Numbered from the stretch's first letter, positions 7,880-16,458 are shown. The stretch is 64,000 nucleotides of DNA from Leptolinea sp. HRD-7 (GCA_024363285.1 AP024710.1:1-64000); one strand, 5' to 3'. Notes: a model not told the origin generated them from the letters alone. Numbers and translations are program-made.

Positions 7880-9103
7880 TCAGGCAATCCATATCCACCG
7901 GGCAAAACTTACCATTAAAACCGCCTGTAAAGTCAACCCCAGGGCAAGCACCAATAAATTTGCCCAAGGTGGCAGCTGTTTGTGGCGTTTAACAGCCGCA
8001 TATAAAAAAACCGGGAACAATGAAAGCGAATACCGTGAAGCGCTGACCAGCAATCCCTGATTGTCTATTTTGGTCAATATTAATATCAGTCCTGCTGCCG
8101 TGTAGAGGATATATGGCACCGGAAATTCACGCCAATCCTTAATCATCAGCCCGACCATAATGAGTAGAAATACGATCGCAGCCAGATCAGTTGTCTGAGC
8201 CAACGGATTGATGGGCGTTTCTAATAATCGAATGCCTGCCAGTGAGGTGAAATTTCCAATAATTCCTTCCCATGGCCAACCGGCATGCTGACCCCATTCT
8301 ATGGACAGAGTCTCCCACGGCCATGGATATCTCAAACAAAAACGCACATACACCACAAAACTTACAGCCGTCAGAACTGGCAAAGCCGCAGGGCTGGCTA
8401 ACTTTAATAGATCCATTAAACGAACATGCCATTGTTTACCCCGCCGGAATTGGCAATAGATCGTAATTCCTTCGTAGAGCAACGGTAAAGACAGGATAAT
8501 ACCCTGCAATCTTGTAAGCACAGCCAGCGAAGCCAGAAAACCGGCCAACCACAGAGAACGTTGACGGCCTGCCAGTAGGCAGCCGGCTGCCAGGAGAATG
8601 AACAACGATTCTGAGTACGCGGCGACCAGAAAGAAAGCTGTGGGGAATACAGCAAAGAAAAACAAAGCCCGGTTTGCGGTTTCATCAGATAGATCACCGG
8701 CCATACGGTAAAAAAGGACAAGTGCTCCAACAGCGCACAGGTTACTGACCAGAACGGCCGCCGTCATAGGTGCTACGCCGGTCAATGAAAGCAGATGTAT
8801 CAGTGCGGAATACATCGGCGGCCAGACGGTAAGAAAAGCACGCGAATACCCATTTTGGGCTATATCCAGATAATGGACCGTATCCCATCGGTACCAGGGG
8901 GCTAAAAACAGGTGGTTCAATACACTACCGTGCTCTAATAATGCGAGCATGCCGCGCGCCGGTTCGTCTGTGGGGGTTACGTCTGCAGGGAAAACATTCA
9001 GCAATAGTAAAGTAGCAGAACTCCACAGGCGTATTCCCAGAAACGTCAACAAACCGGTCTTAACGGCCTTTTTCCATGGAGCCGGCAGGGATATCCGGTT
9101 CAT
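7880..9103 (-). CDS. PIG-V-like integral membrane mannosyltransferase
   Basis: This is a polytopic membrane protein of 407 residues with about ten hydrophobic segments. The first loop after TM1 holds RWDTVHYLDIAQNGYS (about 71-86), which matches the RWDxxHYxxIA signature of the GPI mannosyltransferase 2 (PIG-V) clan of GT-C enzymes. These use a polyprenyl-phosphate sugar on the outer face, and a polyprenol-phosphate mannose synthase is encoded 5 kb away. The minus-strand ATG is preceded by a G-rich GGGGGG ribosome-binding site. It lies 63 bases downstream of the STAS-like gene. The acceptor is unknown. Confidence 0.75.
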   Translation of the reverse strand: MNRISLPAPWKKAVKTGLLTFLGIRLWSSATLLLLNVFPADVTPTDEPARGMLALLEHGSVLNHLFLAPWYRWDTVHYLDIAQNGYSRAFLTVWPPMYSALIHLLSLTGVAPMTAAVLVSNLCAVGALVLFYRMAGDLSDETANRALFFFAVFPTAFFLVAAYSESLFILLAAGCLLAGRQRSLWLAGFLASLAVLTRLQGIILSLPLLYEGITIYCQFRRGKQWHVRLMDLLKLASPAALPVLTAVSFVVYVRFCLRYPWPWETLSIEWGQHAGWPWEGIIGNFTSLAGIRLLETPINPLAQTTDLAAIVFLLIMVGLMIKDWREFPVPYILYTAAGLILILTKIDNQGLLVSASRYSLSLFPVFLYAAVKRHKQLPPWANLLVLALGLTLQAVLMVSFARWIWIA

Positions 9104-9166
9104 TCACCCCCCTGAATTTTCCGGTAATCTAAAAATGAATACAAGCTGATCGGAGTTCGCACTACC

Positions 9167-9529
9167 CTATTGTAATTGGGTCAACCATTCTTTGGCGGCG
9201 TCTTCAGAATCAAACGTCTTTATTTCATGCAGTGTCAGGAACCGAACTGTATTTAAAATAGCCTGTTTTACAGAGTCCATTCCCACAACCGCGGTGGCTT
9301 TTATGTAAGGGCTGTTGGTCATGGAAAAATGTTTGATCCCGGAGACTGTTTCTTTGGAATATGAAACATTCTTGACGTCTGTTAGAAATAGAACAGATCC
9401 CCGTGGAAGCGTTTTAATTACCTCGGTCGCTTCCTGCATAACAAGCACCGCCTCTTCCACGTTCAAAGAAGAAAGATCAGCTCTGACAATTTTCTTCTCC
9501 GCATACTCCACAATATCAACCCGTGACAT
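9167..9529 (-). CDS. STAS/SpoIIAA-like small protein
   Basis: This soluble protein of 120 residues starts at an ATG with a strong AGGAGG ribosome-binding site. The pattern is a beta strand (KKIVRADLSSLN), a helix (EEAVLVMQEATEVIKTL), a strand (GSVLFLTDVKNV), a helix, a strand (IKATAVVGM), a helix and a short tail (FDSEDAAKEWL). This is the order of the SpoIIAA-like/STAS-Sec14 fold used for lipid-like ligand binding or anti-sigma-antagonist logic. There is no canonical D-S phosphorylation site, so a partner-switch role is unproven. It is divergent from the FHA pseudokinase gene. Confidence 0.65.
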   Translation of the reverse strand: MSRVDIVEYAEKKIVRADLSSLNVEEAVLVMQEATEVIKTLPRGSVLFLTDVKNVSYSKETVSGIKHFSMTNSPYIKATAVVGMDSVKQAILNTVRFLTLHEIKTFDSEDAAKEWLTQLQ

Positions 9530-9629
9530 TGAGCCCTCCTGATGTATTATTAATGCCGAAGAAATATATAAAACTATTATAAAAGTTATTTTGCGGTTAT
9601 AAAAAGTTGTGATAAATGACAGTGCCTAA

Positions 9630-9658
9630 TTGCATTACATCATATGTTAAGATAAAGT
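9630..9658 (+). promoter_or_regulatory. Probable promoter of the FHA/pseudokinase gene
   Basis: TTGCAT (9630-9635) and TAAAGT (9653-9658) are spaced by 17 bp. A second TATAAT lies at 9674-9679 without a clear -35 element. The whole 9540-9700 region is AT-rich. Confidence 0.45.
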
Positions 9659-9703
9659 ATATAAAAATGATCGTATAATTACATATCCCGGAGGAGAGGG
9701 GCT

Positions 9704-11122
9704 ATGGGATCTAAGGTCACGATCGACGTTTCAAATACCCAAGGTAGAAAACGAATATTTTCTTACGAAGATCACGATACATTCATGGTAGGGCGGATGA
9801 ATGATTGTCATCTATGTATTGAAGATGACACTTATCTATCTCGCCATCATTTCATTATGGAAGTCAATCCACCACACGCCCGATTACAAGATCTGGGCAG
9901 CCTGAATGGGACATATGTCAACGGGAAAAAAGTCGGCGGAAGGGATGTAACCGAAACTCCTGAAGAAGCGCTATCCCGGTATAAATTTCCCTGGGTAGAC
10001 CTTAAAGACGGCGATGTGATAAGCACCGGTGACACAACGTTTCGGATGATCATTCAATCTCCTGACCGGGTGACCGGACCAATTCGCTGCCAGAAGTGCG
10101 GGCGCGATGTATCCAATGAAAGTGGAGCCGCGAGAGGCGGGACATATATTTGTGAGTCCTGCCAGAAATCAGCGGAATCCAGTCCATTTGAATTGTTGCA
10201 ACAGTTCCTCGATGAAAACCGCCTGAACCGGCCTTTGGTAGCCGGACGAATATCCAACACGTCCAGACTGGGCTTTACGCAAAACGAGGCTATGAATTTT
10301 AGCGATTGGGATGTCGTCCGGGTTTTGGGTGTCGGCGTGTTCGGAGCATCGTACCACATCGTTCATCGCTCTACCAAAAAGCAGGCCGCTCTAAAATTGA
10401 TGTTACCCCGAACCGCGGCCGGTAAGGATGTTCAAGAAAGTTTCCTCCGTGACACCCAGGTGGTTCAAAAGATCAAACACCACAATATTAACGAAGTATT
10501 CGAATCGGGGTACCGCAACGGAATTTTTTACTTTGTTATGGATTACTGCAACGTTGGCAACCTTGAATCTCTCCGGCGTGGTGGAAAGGTGCAAACGACT
10601 TTCCTGGTGCTTTCTATGCTGCAGGTTCTGGAAGCGTTAACGACAGCCCATAATGAAGGGTATATCCATCGCGGTATCAAACCGCAGAATATTCTTCTGA
10701 ACAGCGCGGACAACAATTTGACCACCCGCATCTCTGATTTTGGCCTGACCCGCAGTTTTATCCGCAACGGTCTGAGCGGCATGACCGTTACCGGATCTGC
10801 CGTCGGTTCATACCCATATACACCTCGTGAACAGGTGGTTGACTTTCGTGTCGCCCGCCCGGAAACAGATATATGGGCTTTGGGTGCCACCATGTATAAC
10901 CTGCTAACCGGCGAGTTCCCCCGCAATTTTATGCACGGCAAAGATCCGCTGGATGTTATCCTGAACGGAGATATTATTCCTATTCGCCAACGAGACCCCT
11001 CAATTCCTCTTGATATTGCCGAGATTATTGACCATGCCGTACGCAATGACCCATCCGAACGATACCAGCACGCCGGTGAAATGCTCTCCGCTCTGAAACG
11101 GGTATGGAAAAAGACAGGATAA
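9704..11122 (+). CDS. FHA-zinc ribbon-protein kinase-like protein (probable pseudokinase)
   Basis: The 472 residues form three parts. The FHA domain is at about 5-115, with GR 30-31, SRHH 46-49 and NGT 68-70, and binds phosphothreonine. A four-cysteine zinc ribbon follows, with C129, C132, C150 and C153. A Ser/Thr kinase fold occupies 203-472. The glycine loop (GVGVFGASY), the beta-3 lysine (K231), N329 and DFG (345-347) are kept, but the catalytic HRD is HRG (322-324, codons 10667-10675) and the alpha-C glutamate is replaced by aspartate (D250). Without the catalytic Asp, phosphotransfer is unlikely or strongly reduced, so a scaffold or phospho-reader role is inferred. A GGAGGAGAG ribosome-binding region precedes the ATG. 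Confidence 0.85.
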   Translation: MGSKVTIDVSNTQGRKRIFSYEDHDTFMVGRMNDCHLCIEDDTYLSRHHFIMEVNPPHARLQDLGSLNGTYVNGKKVGGRDVTETPEEALSRYKFPWVDLKDGDVISTGDTTFRMIIQSPDRVTGPIRCQKCGRDVSNESGAARGGTYICESCQKSAESSPFELLQQFLDENRLNRPLVAGRISNTSRLGFTQNEAMNFSDWDVVRVLGVGVFGASYHIVHRSTKKQAALKLMLPRTAAGKDVQESFLRDTQVVQKIKHHNINEVFESGYRNGIFYFVMDYCNVGNLESLRRGGKVQTTFLVLSMLQVLEALTTAHNEGYIHRGIKPQNILLNSADNNLTTRISDFGLTRSFIRNGLSGMTVTGSAVGSYPYTPREQVVDFRVARPETDIWALGATMYNLLTGEFPRNFMHGKDPLDVILNGDIIPIRQRDPSIPLDIAEIIDHAVRNDPSERYQHAGEMLSALKRVWKKTG

Positions 11123-11137
11123 TCCACTATCTTTTTC

Positions 11138-11166
11138 TTGACACACCCCCATACCTCGAGTAGAAT
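11138..11166 (+). promoter_or_regulatory. Promoter of tRNA-Phe
   Basis: TTGACA (11138-11143) and TAGAAT (11161-11166) are spaced by 17 bp, with the mature tRNA starting 10 bases after the -10 box. Confidence 0.75.
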
Positions 11167-11176
11167 ACACCAACTC

Positions 11177-11249
11177 GCCGAGATAGCTCAGTTGGTAGAG
11201 CACACGACTGAAAATTGTGGTGTCCTGGGTCCGATTCCCAGTCTCGGCA
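11177..11249 (+). tRNA. tRNA-Phe (GAA)
   Basis: A full cloverleaf can be folded. The acceptor stem is GCCGAGA/TCTCGGC, the D arm is GCTC/GAGC, and the anticodon stem is CACGA/TTGTG (with one G-U pair) holding loop CTGAAAA with anticodon GAA. The T stem is CTGGG/CCCAG and the discriminator is A. CCA is not encoded. The T loop reads TCCGATT, so position 55 is C instead of the near-universal T (pseudouridine 55). A terminator follows directly, so it is a single-gene transcript. Confidence 0.93.
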
Positions 11250-11253
11250 CTAA

Positions 11254-11282
11254 AACACCCGGTAATCCACCGGGTGTTTTTG
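11254..11282 (+). terminator. Terminator of tRNA-Phe
   Basis: AACACCCGG/CCGGGTGTT forms a perfect 9-bp stem with a 7-base loop, followed by T residues. Confidence 0.85.
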
Positions 11283-11300
11283 GTTTCCTGGCGTGTTACA

Positions 11301-12557
11301 ATGCGCGGTATGCCCAATTTCTTCAGTATATTCAGGAAACGCTTCATCCTTTTGAGCCTATTACTCGCGATTGGTATTATTGGCCTGTGGATGGCCCTCA
11401 CTCCCACCACTCCCGCAGGTACAGCCAATATCATCCTGGTCCGATCTACAGGGGGCATTGCCCCGGTATTCACGGTGGAAAACCGTCTGGCGGATATTTT
11501 GATTGCGGCAAAAATCCAGCTCAATCCCGGAGACCGGTATTTAGTCGATGGACAGATGTACAAACCGGACCAGAGTCTTCCGGCGGCAAAAAAAAGAACC
11601 ATCCAAATTATCCCGGCTTCAAAAATTACGTTGATCCAGAACGGAAAACAAAAAGTGATTTTCAGTTCCGCGCCTACTCTAGGGCAAGCCCTCTGGGAGA
11701 ACGGTATTCGTTTGACAACCACAGACCGGGTGTCTCCATCTGTTGATACCTTCATCGCGGGAGATCTTCAGGTAAACATTGAAGCTGCGCGCGGTGTTAT
11801 GGTGGAGGATGGCGAAAAGCAGATACAGATCCGCACTGCCGCTGTCACAATTGGCGAAGCCCTGGCGGAAAACGGTCTGGCTCTAAACGCGTTAGATACC
11901 ACAGATCCGGCACCCGATCAGCCTTTACCGGTGGGGAAACCCATCCGGATTCTGCGCAATACAGAAGAAATCGTGTTGACCGGCAAAGTCATTGAGTTTG
12001 AGAATGAAAATGTCGTAAAAGAGGATATGGATCAGGGAACCAGTGAAATTGTTCAACCCGGCGAGAATGGATATGAACTATCACGCCAAAAGGTGTTTTA
12101 CACCAACGGAAAAGAGACATCGCGTATTAATGAAGGTTCTTCTGTCATCAAAAATCCAGTTAAGCAAATAACGAATGTTGGCTCGAAAGCCGTTGTGCGT
12201 TCAGTAGATATTGGCTCGCAATCCCTCGATTATTATCGAATGGAAGAAGTCTATGTGACATCATACTCCCCCTGCCGCCAGGGTTACCCGGATTGCCGCA
12301 AAAGTACCGCCAGCGGCACCCCTCTGGCCAAAGGTGTGATCGCCGTTACACCACAATGGTACAGAATTTTTGCCGGTACCCAAATTTACATCCCCGGTTA
12401 TGGTGTGGGTACAGTGGCCGATACAGGTGGCGGAATTCCCGGTAAATACTGGATCGATCTTGGATACAGCGAAGAAGATTTTGTCAACTGGCACCAAACC
12501 GTCACAGTCTATTTCCTCAATCCGGCTCCCCCAAACGTCCCCGAGGTGCTTCCTTGA
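11301..12557 (+). CDS. G5 and 3D domain cell-wall protein (YabE/Rpf-like architecture)
   Basis: The protein has 418 residues. A signal anchor (about 13-35) is followed by three DUF348-like segments (about 55-80, 120-147 and 178-203), a G5 domain (about 218-292) and a C-terminal 3D domain (about 315-405). 3D domains share the double-psi barrel of lytic transglycosylases, so peptidoglycan cleavage outside the membrane is likely. Two of the three name-giving aspartates are present (DTGG, D374; WIDLGY, D386). The first, usually AVDP, is AVTP (T350). No Shine-Dalgarno sequence is visible. A TACAAT box (11297-11302) ends 7 bases before a second in-frame ATG at 11310, so a leaderless start at 11310 is possible. 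rsmA overlaps its stop. Confidence 0.82.
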   Translation: MRGMPNFFSIFRKRFILLSLLLAIGIIGLWMALTPTTPAGTANIILVRSTGGIAPVFTVENRLADILIAAKIQLNPGDRYLVDGQMYKPDQSLPAAKKRTIQIIPASKITLIQNGKQKVIFSSAPTLGQALWENGIRLTTTDRVSPSVDTFIAGDLQVNIEAARGVMVEDGEKQIQIRTAAVTIGEALAENGLALNALDTTDPAPDQPLPVGKPIRILRNTEEIVLTGKVIEFENENVVKEDMDQGTSEIVQPGENGYELSRQKVFYTNGKETSRINEGSSVIKNPVKQITNVGSKAVVRSVDIGSQSLDYYRMEEVYVTSYSPCRQGYPDCRKSTASGTPLAKGVIAVTPQWYRIFAGTQIYIPGYGVGTVADTGGGIPGKYWIDLGYSEEDFVNWHQTVTVYFLNPAPPNVPEVLP

Positions 12558-13396
12558 CAATCCAACAACCAGATTACATCTCGTTGATGAAACGCTTCAA
12601 CATCCAGCCGCGAAAATCGCTGGGACAGAACTTTTTGCTTGATGCGTCCATTCTGAACCAGATCGTCCAATCCGCCGGAGTGACAGCCGATTCCGATGTG
12701 CTGGAGATTGGCGCCGGGCTTGGCAGTCTGACCTTCACGCTGGCGAACCTGGCAAAGCATGTCACCACGGTGGAACTTGATCGCAACCTTATCCCGGTAT
12801 TACAGGAAGTATTGAAACCATTTCCACATGTCGATATCATTCAGGGTGATATCCTGGAGATACCAATTGAAGGGTTGCCGATAAAACCCGGCTATTTTGT
12901 GGTAGCCAACATCCCCTACTACATCACATCCGCCGTAATCCGTCATTTATTGGAATCGTCGGTGAAACCAGAACGCCTTCTATTAACGGTACAACGTGAG
13001 GTAGCAGAACGTATTTGCGCCAAACCGGGTGATCTCAGCCTTCTGGCGCTTAGTGTTCAGGTATACGGAGCCCCTTCTATCACCGGCCGTCTACCGGCTG
13101 GCGCATTCTATCCGCCGCCATCGGTCGATTCCGCCTGTGTGCGAGTGGATATCCATCATGAATCTCTGATCCAACCTGACCGGCTTGATCTGTTTTTCAA
13201 GCTCATCAAAGCCGGGTTCAGTCAAAAACGCAAAACCCTTCGAAACGCACTTTCTGCCGGTCTTGCCTTGCCGGCGGAAAAAATTGCGGTACTATTGGAT
13301 TCCGCTTCGGTTGACCCCATGCGGCGAGCGGAAACACTCACCATTGCGGAATGGGGCCGTATCGTGGAACTTTTTAATGGCAGCAAATTACTCTGA
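12554..13396 (+). CDS. rsmA: 16S rRNA (adenine1518/1519-N6)-dimethyltransferase
   Basis: This SAM-dependent enzyme dimethylates two adjacent adenines in helix 45 of 16S rRNA. Visible motifs are PRKSLGQNFLLD near residue 16, the SAM loop LEIGAGLGSLT (about 54-64), ELDRNL, and the catalytic NIPYYIT. The 280 residues are normal. The TTG start overlaps the previous stop (TTGA) and has GAGG 8 bases upstream. An ATG at 12587 would remove part of the conserved N-terminus. It is coupled to the G5/3D gene, the same order as yabE-ksgA neighbourhoods in Firmicutes. Confidence 0.93.
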   Translation: MTIQQPDYISLMKRFNIQPRKSLGQNFLLDASILNQIVQSAGVTADSDVLEIGAGLGSLTFTLANLAKHVTTVELDRNLIPVLQEVLKPFPHVDIIQGDILEIPIEGLPIKPGYFVVANIPYYITSAVIRHLLESSVKPERLLLTVQREVAERICAKPGDLSLLALSVQVYGAPSITGRLPAGAFYPPPSVDSACVRVDIHHESLIQPDRLDLFFKLIKAGFSQKRKTLRNALSAGLALPAEKIAVLLDSASVDPMRRAETLTIAEWGRIVELFNGSKLL

Positions 13397-13417
13397 AGAA
13401 AGTTGCTCCCGGCTTAC

Positions 13418-13446
13418 TTGTGAAGCCTGTCAACGGGACATATAAT
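13418..13446 (+). promoter_or_regulatory. Promoter of lepB
   Basis: TTGTGA (13418-13423) and TATAAT (13441-13446) are spaced by 17 bp, with the start codon 13 bases after the -10 box. Confidence 0.6.
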
Positions 13447-13459
13447 TAACGTAGAACGT

Positions 13460-14086
13460 ATGAACAATACAACTCCTGTAGAGAATGATCCCTCGGAGGT
13501 CAATTCGCCGGATGTTATGACCGAAAAGGGTGAAGAAACACATTCGATTCCCCTGCGCACCTATCTTCTGGAAATCTTCCAAACATTGATCCTCGCGGCA
13601 GTGATGTATGTGATGATTGATGCTGTGATCGCGCGGGTTCGTGTCGAAAACATCAGTATGTTACCCACCCTTCATCCCGGAGAATTTCTGCTGGTCAACA
13701 AAATCGCTTACAAGATCAACGCTATGTCGCGTGGTGATATTGTCATCTTCCATCATGACGAAAAGGAAGATTACATCAAGCGATTAATCGGATTACCGGG
13801 TGATGTGGTCATAGTAAAAGACGGAAAAGTGACTGTCAACAATCAAACGCTGATCGAACCATATATTGCTGCTCCACCAAGCTACACAGGAGAATGGCAG
13901 GTACCCGCTGGTTCGGTTTTTGTACTGGGTGACAACCGCAACTCGTCATCAGATTCACATTCCTGGGGTTTTGTGTCTCTCGACAGGTTGATAGGGAAAG
14001 CGCTGGTTGTCTACTGGCCGCCGCAAAACATGCAGATTCTTACTCACCCCGATATCGTCAGCGCGACCTCGGGGTCAACCCCCTGA
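13460..14086 (+). CDS. lepB: Signal peptidase I
   Basis: This membrane-bound Ser/Lys protease removes signal peptides from exported proteins. A single N-terminal membrane helix (about 38-57) is followed by the S26 catalytic core with SMLPTL (S66 nucleophile), DYIKRLIGLPGD (general-base K107) and the box E motif VLGDNRNSSSDSHSWG. The 208 residues match Gram-positive-type SipS enzymes. The first 30 residues are acidic and polar. The leader is short and lacks a convincing ribosome-binding site. Confidence 0.95.
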   Translation: MNNTTPVENDPSEVNSPDVMTEKGEETHSIPLRTYLLEIFQTLILAAVMYVMIDAVIARVRVENISMLPTLHPGEFLLVNKIAYKINAMSRGDIVIFHHDEKEDYIKRLIGLPGDVVIVKDGKVTVNNQTLIEPYIAAPPSYTGEWQVPAGSVFVLGDNRNSSSDSHSWGFVSLDRLIGKALVVYWPPQNMQILTHPDIVSATSGSTP

Positions 14087-14189
14087 TTGACCCGGGTAGA
14101 CAGCCTTTACATAAAAATATTACCCGAACGGAATAAAGGTAAAATAGAAATGATCTTAAGCGAGACAGAATATTTGAAAGGTCGCGCCC

Positions 14190-14486
14190 ATGCCTGACGA
14201 ACTTCAAACCCGAGGAATTCCCTGCTCCGAATGCCAGGCCGGGATAATGCGTTACCGCAAGGTAACCTACCTTACCTGGCTAAATGAAGACTTGATCACT
14301 GTTCCAGACTTTCCAGCGTGGGTGTGTGATGTTTGCGGAAGACGTGAATATGACGGACAGGCCATTTTTCAATTGAATCTTATGCTCAACCCGACGGCTG
14401 GAAAGCCTACCCCCGTTGTGCGTAAGCATCGGGTGAACAAGAAAAAAACCCAGCAAAAACGTCCGCGCGCCAGCCGTCCTGAATAG
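14190..14486 (+). CDS. YgiT-type zinc-finger protein
   Basis: The protein has 98 residues with two CxxC pairs (C12/C15 and C46/C49) around a short beta region. This is the MqsA N-terminal zinc finger that appears in many small proteins. There is no helix-turn-helix domain, and no MqsR-like toxin is adjacent, so a complete toxin-antitoxin pair is not supported. The C-terminal 25 residues are very rich in Lys and Arg and could bind nucleic acid. It ends 1 base before the convergent kinase gene. Confidence 0.7.
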   Translation: MPDELQTRGIPCSECQAGIMRYRKVTYLTWLNEDLITVPDFPAWVCDVCGRREYDGQAIFQLNLMLNPTAGKPTPVVRKHRVNKKKTQQKRPRASRPE

Positions 14487-14487
14487 C

Positions 14488-16446
14488 TTACGGCTGCCAG
14501 GCAGCCTCTTTCGAACTAGAAGTCAATTCACTAACGCCATTTTGTATCAACCCGGCAGCCGTCATGATATATATTTGCGGTATCCCATCTCGTTCAGATG
14601 TAAATGCGATCCATCGGCCATCAGGCGACCAGGTTGGATCATAGTCTTTGCCAGTTTTCGTGACCAGTGAAAAATTCGCCCCTCTGGATTGATATTCGAC
14701 AATCCCAATCCACCGATCGCGGTTTTTTGTGCGAGTATATGCTACCCGGCTTCCATCTGATGAGAACACTGGATCTGTCACCTGCCCCAACCGGCCGTGA
14801 GACTGGTTGGTATCGAACGGATTGACTTTTGTGTAACCGGCATCCGCTGCACGCAGAGCAAAATAATTGGCGCTGCCGGATGTGATCACAAAGAACAGGG
14901 TTCGTCCATCCGGCGACCAGACACCCTGCGATTCCAGGTATCCAGACGCGATCGGACGGATGTTACGGCCGTCAGCATCCATCAGGTAAAGCTGCTTTTT
15001 GCCGGTTTTCGATTCGACCGCCGTAAAACAGATCATTTTCCCATCCGGAGACCAAGCCGCGTCAGTCTCGTCTCCCTCCCGGTTGGAAAGGTCAACCGGG
15101 TCACCGCCGGTTATGGAAATTCGCCAGATATCTAATCCGTTTGCCAGTGAGCCATTTACCGCCGGGGCAGAATAGATGAGATATTTTCCATCTGGCGACC
15201 AGGCAGGCCGAGTCTTATCCCCCACCCCGGTTGTCAACGGGCGGTTGGTAACCGCAACCGGTTTACCGTCTTTGTTCAAAGCAGTTTCCATCAACCATAC
15301 CTGCCAGAATTTGTCATCAATTCCTTTGCTTGAATACGCCAGTAATTTGCCGCCTGCCAGTAATGAGGGTAATTCTGTTTCAACCCGCGCATTCACCGTA
15401 TCCGTGACGGGCAAAAGCATACGCGCATCTGTTGTTGACGTTGGTTCTGTTTTTTCTTCCACCACAGATAGCGCGGCATCCGGGAGACTAACAGTGGGTT
15501 CAGGTTTTAGCCATCCGCCTATAATAATGAAAGCTGCCAACGCGAGAATTGCGAGAAAAGAAAACAGTAATGCCAGCGCGGTCCATCGGCGCCTGCCGGT
15601 TTCCGGTTCAACAATTCTTTGTTGGGTTTTATCAAACCGGTACCCCGTATCTTGCAGCCCGGTCAAAAAATCTTTAATGCTCGGGAACCGGTCTTCCGGG
15701 TTAATAGACATCGCTTTTTCCAGAGCATCTGACACATTCTCTGGAATCAGGGTATTCAACGTACAGGCATCTGGCAAAAATTCTTTGTCCAGAACCCGTT
15801 TAATGCTATCCACCGGCCGGATGCCGGTCAAAAGAGTATAGAGCGTGGCTGCCAATGCGTATTGATCGGAGTATGGTCCGGTGCGGCCGCCTCCCGCCTG
15901 TTCGGGTGGAGCGAATCCGGGTGTGTAGCCGCGCGCTCCGATGGATGTTTTTTGAGACAGGTCAGTTGCTTTCGCAATCCCAAAATCGACAAGCACCGGC
16001 GATCCATCCGCCCGTAATTTGATATTTCCCGGTTTGATGTCCCGGTGAATGACGGGAGGGTTTTGAGAATGCATGTATGAGAGCGCGTCACCCAGTTGTA
16101 AAGCCAGGGGCAGTATCACCTGCCAGGGTTGACGGCCATCTCGCTCCAGCCAGGATTGAAGGTCCAATCCCGGCAGATAATCCATCACCAGATATTGGCA
16201 TGGCTCTTCGACAAAATAATCTGTCACACGCGGAAGATTAGGGTGGCGCAAAGCAGCCAGCAGGTGGGCTTCTTGCAAGAACTGGACGGCGCTTTCTTCA
16301 CCGGTAGAGAAGTTGACCTTTACAGCCGCTTCTCGATTAAGCGTCAGGTCATCAGCCAAATAGACCATTCCCATTCCGCCTTTTCCCAGAAGCCGAATGA
16401 TCCGGTATCGACCACGCAACAGAAAACCCGCCTGAAGTTCGTTCAT
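14488..16446 (-). CDS. Receptor-type Ser/Thr protein kinase with TolB-like beta-propeller
   Basis: The 652 residues begin with a PknB-type kinase domain (10-270) with GKGGMGMVY (21-29), K43, HRDIKPGN (134-141) and DFG (154-156), all intact. A transmembrane helix (288-310) and an external five-bladed TolB/WD40-like propeller follow; its blades carry the repeated W/F-SPDG motif near 412, 459, 504, 556 and 606. It is thus a sensor kinase with a ligand- or protein-binding ectodomain. A TAGAAT box ends 6 bases before the ATG, so a leaderless mRNA is possible. The FHA protein at 9.7 kb could read its phosphothreonines (inference). Confidence 0.92.
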   Translation of the reverse strand: MNELQAGFLLRGRYRIIRLLGKGGMGMVYLADDLTLNREAAVKVNFSTGEESAVQFLQEAHLLAALRHPNLPRVTDYFVEEPCQYLVMDYLPGLDLQSWLERDGRQPWQVILPLALQLGDALSYMHSQNPPVIHRDIKPGNIKLRADGSPVLVDFGIAKATDLSQKTSIGARGYTPGFAPPEQAGGGRTGPYSDQYALAATLYTLLTGIRPVDSIKRVLDKEFLPDACTLNTLIPENVSDALEKAMSINPEDRFPSIKDFLTGLQDTGYRFDKTQQRIVEPETGRRRWTALALLFSFLAILALAAFIIIGGWLKPEPTVSLPDAALSVVEEKTEPTSTTDARMLLPVTDTVNARVETELPSLLAGGKLLAYSSKGIDDKFWQVWLMETALNKDGKPVAVTNRPLTTGVGDKTRPAWSPDGKYLIYSAPAVNGSLANGLDIWRISITGGDPVDLSNREGDETDAAWSPDGKMICFTAVESKTGKKQLYLMDADGRNIRPIASGYLESQGVWSPDGRTLFFVITSGSANYFALRAADAGYTKVNPFDTNQSHGRLGQVTDPVFSSDGSRVAYTRTKNRDRWIGIVEYQSRGANFSLVTKTGKDYDPTWSPDGRWIAFTSERDGIPQIYIMTAAGLIQNGVSELTSSSKEAAWQP

Positions 16447-16452
16447 GGATCT

Positions 16453-16458
16453 ATTCTA
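16453..16458 (-). promoter_or_regulatory. -10 box of the receptor kinase gene, probable leaderless start
   Basis: A minus-strand TAGAAT is separated from the ATG (16444-16446) by only 6 bases. No good -35 element was found at 16-18 bp. Confidence 0.4.

Noticed and set aside
11217..11300. Longer start for the G5/3D protein inside tRNA-Phe
   Set aside because: It would begin in the tRNA anticodon-T region and cross its terminator.
11000..11755. Minus-strand open frame crossing tRNA-Phe and the G5/3D gene
   Set aside because: It overlaps a well-folded tRNA and a recognisable gene; no ribosome-binding site or family match.
14190..14486. MqsRA-type toxin-antitoxin system at the YgiT-like gene
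   Set aside because: No toxin ORF is adjacent and no helix-turn-helix follows the zinc finger.
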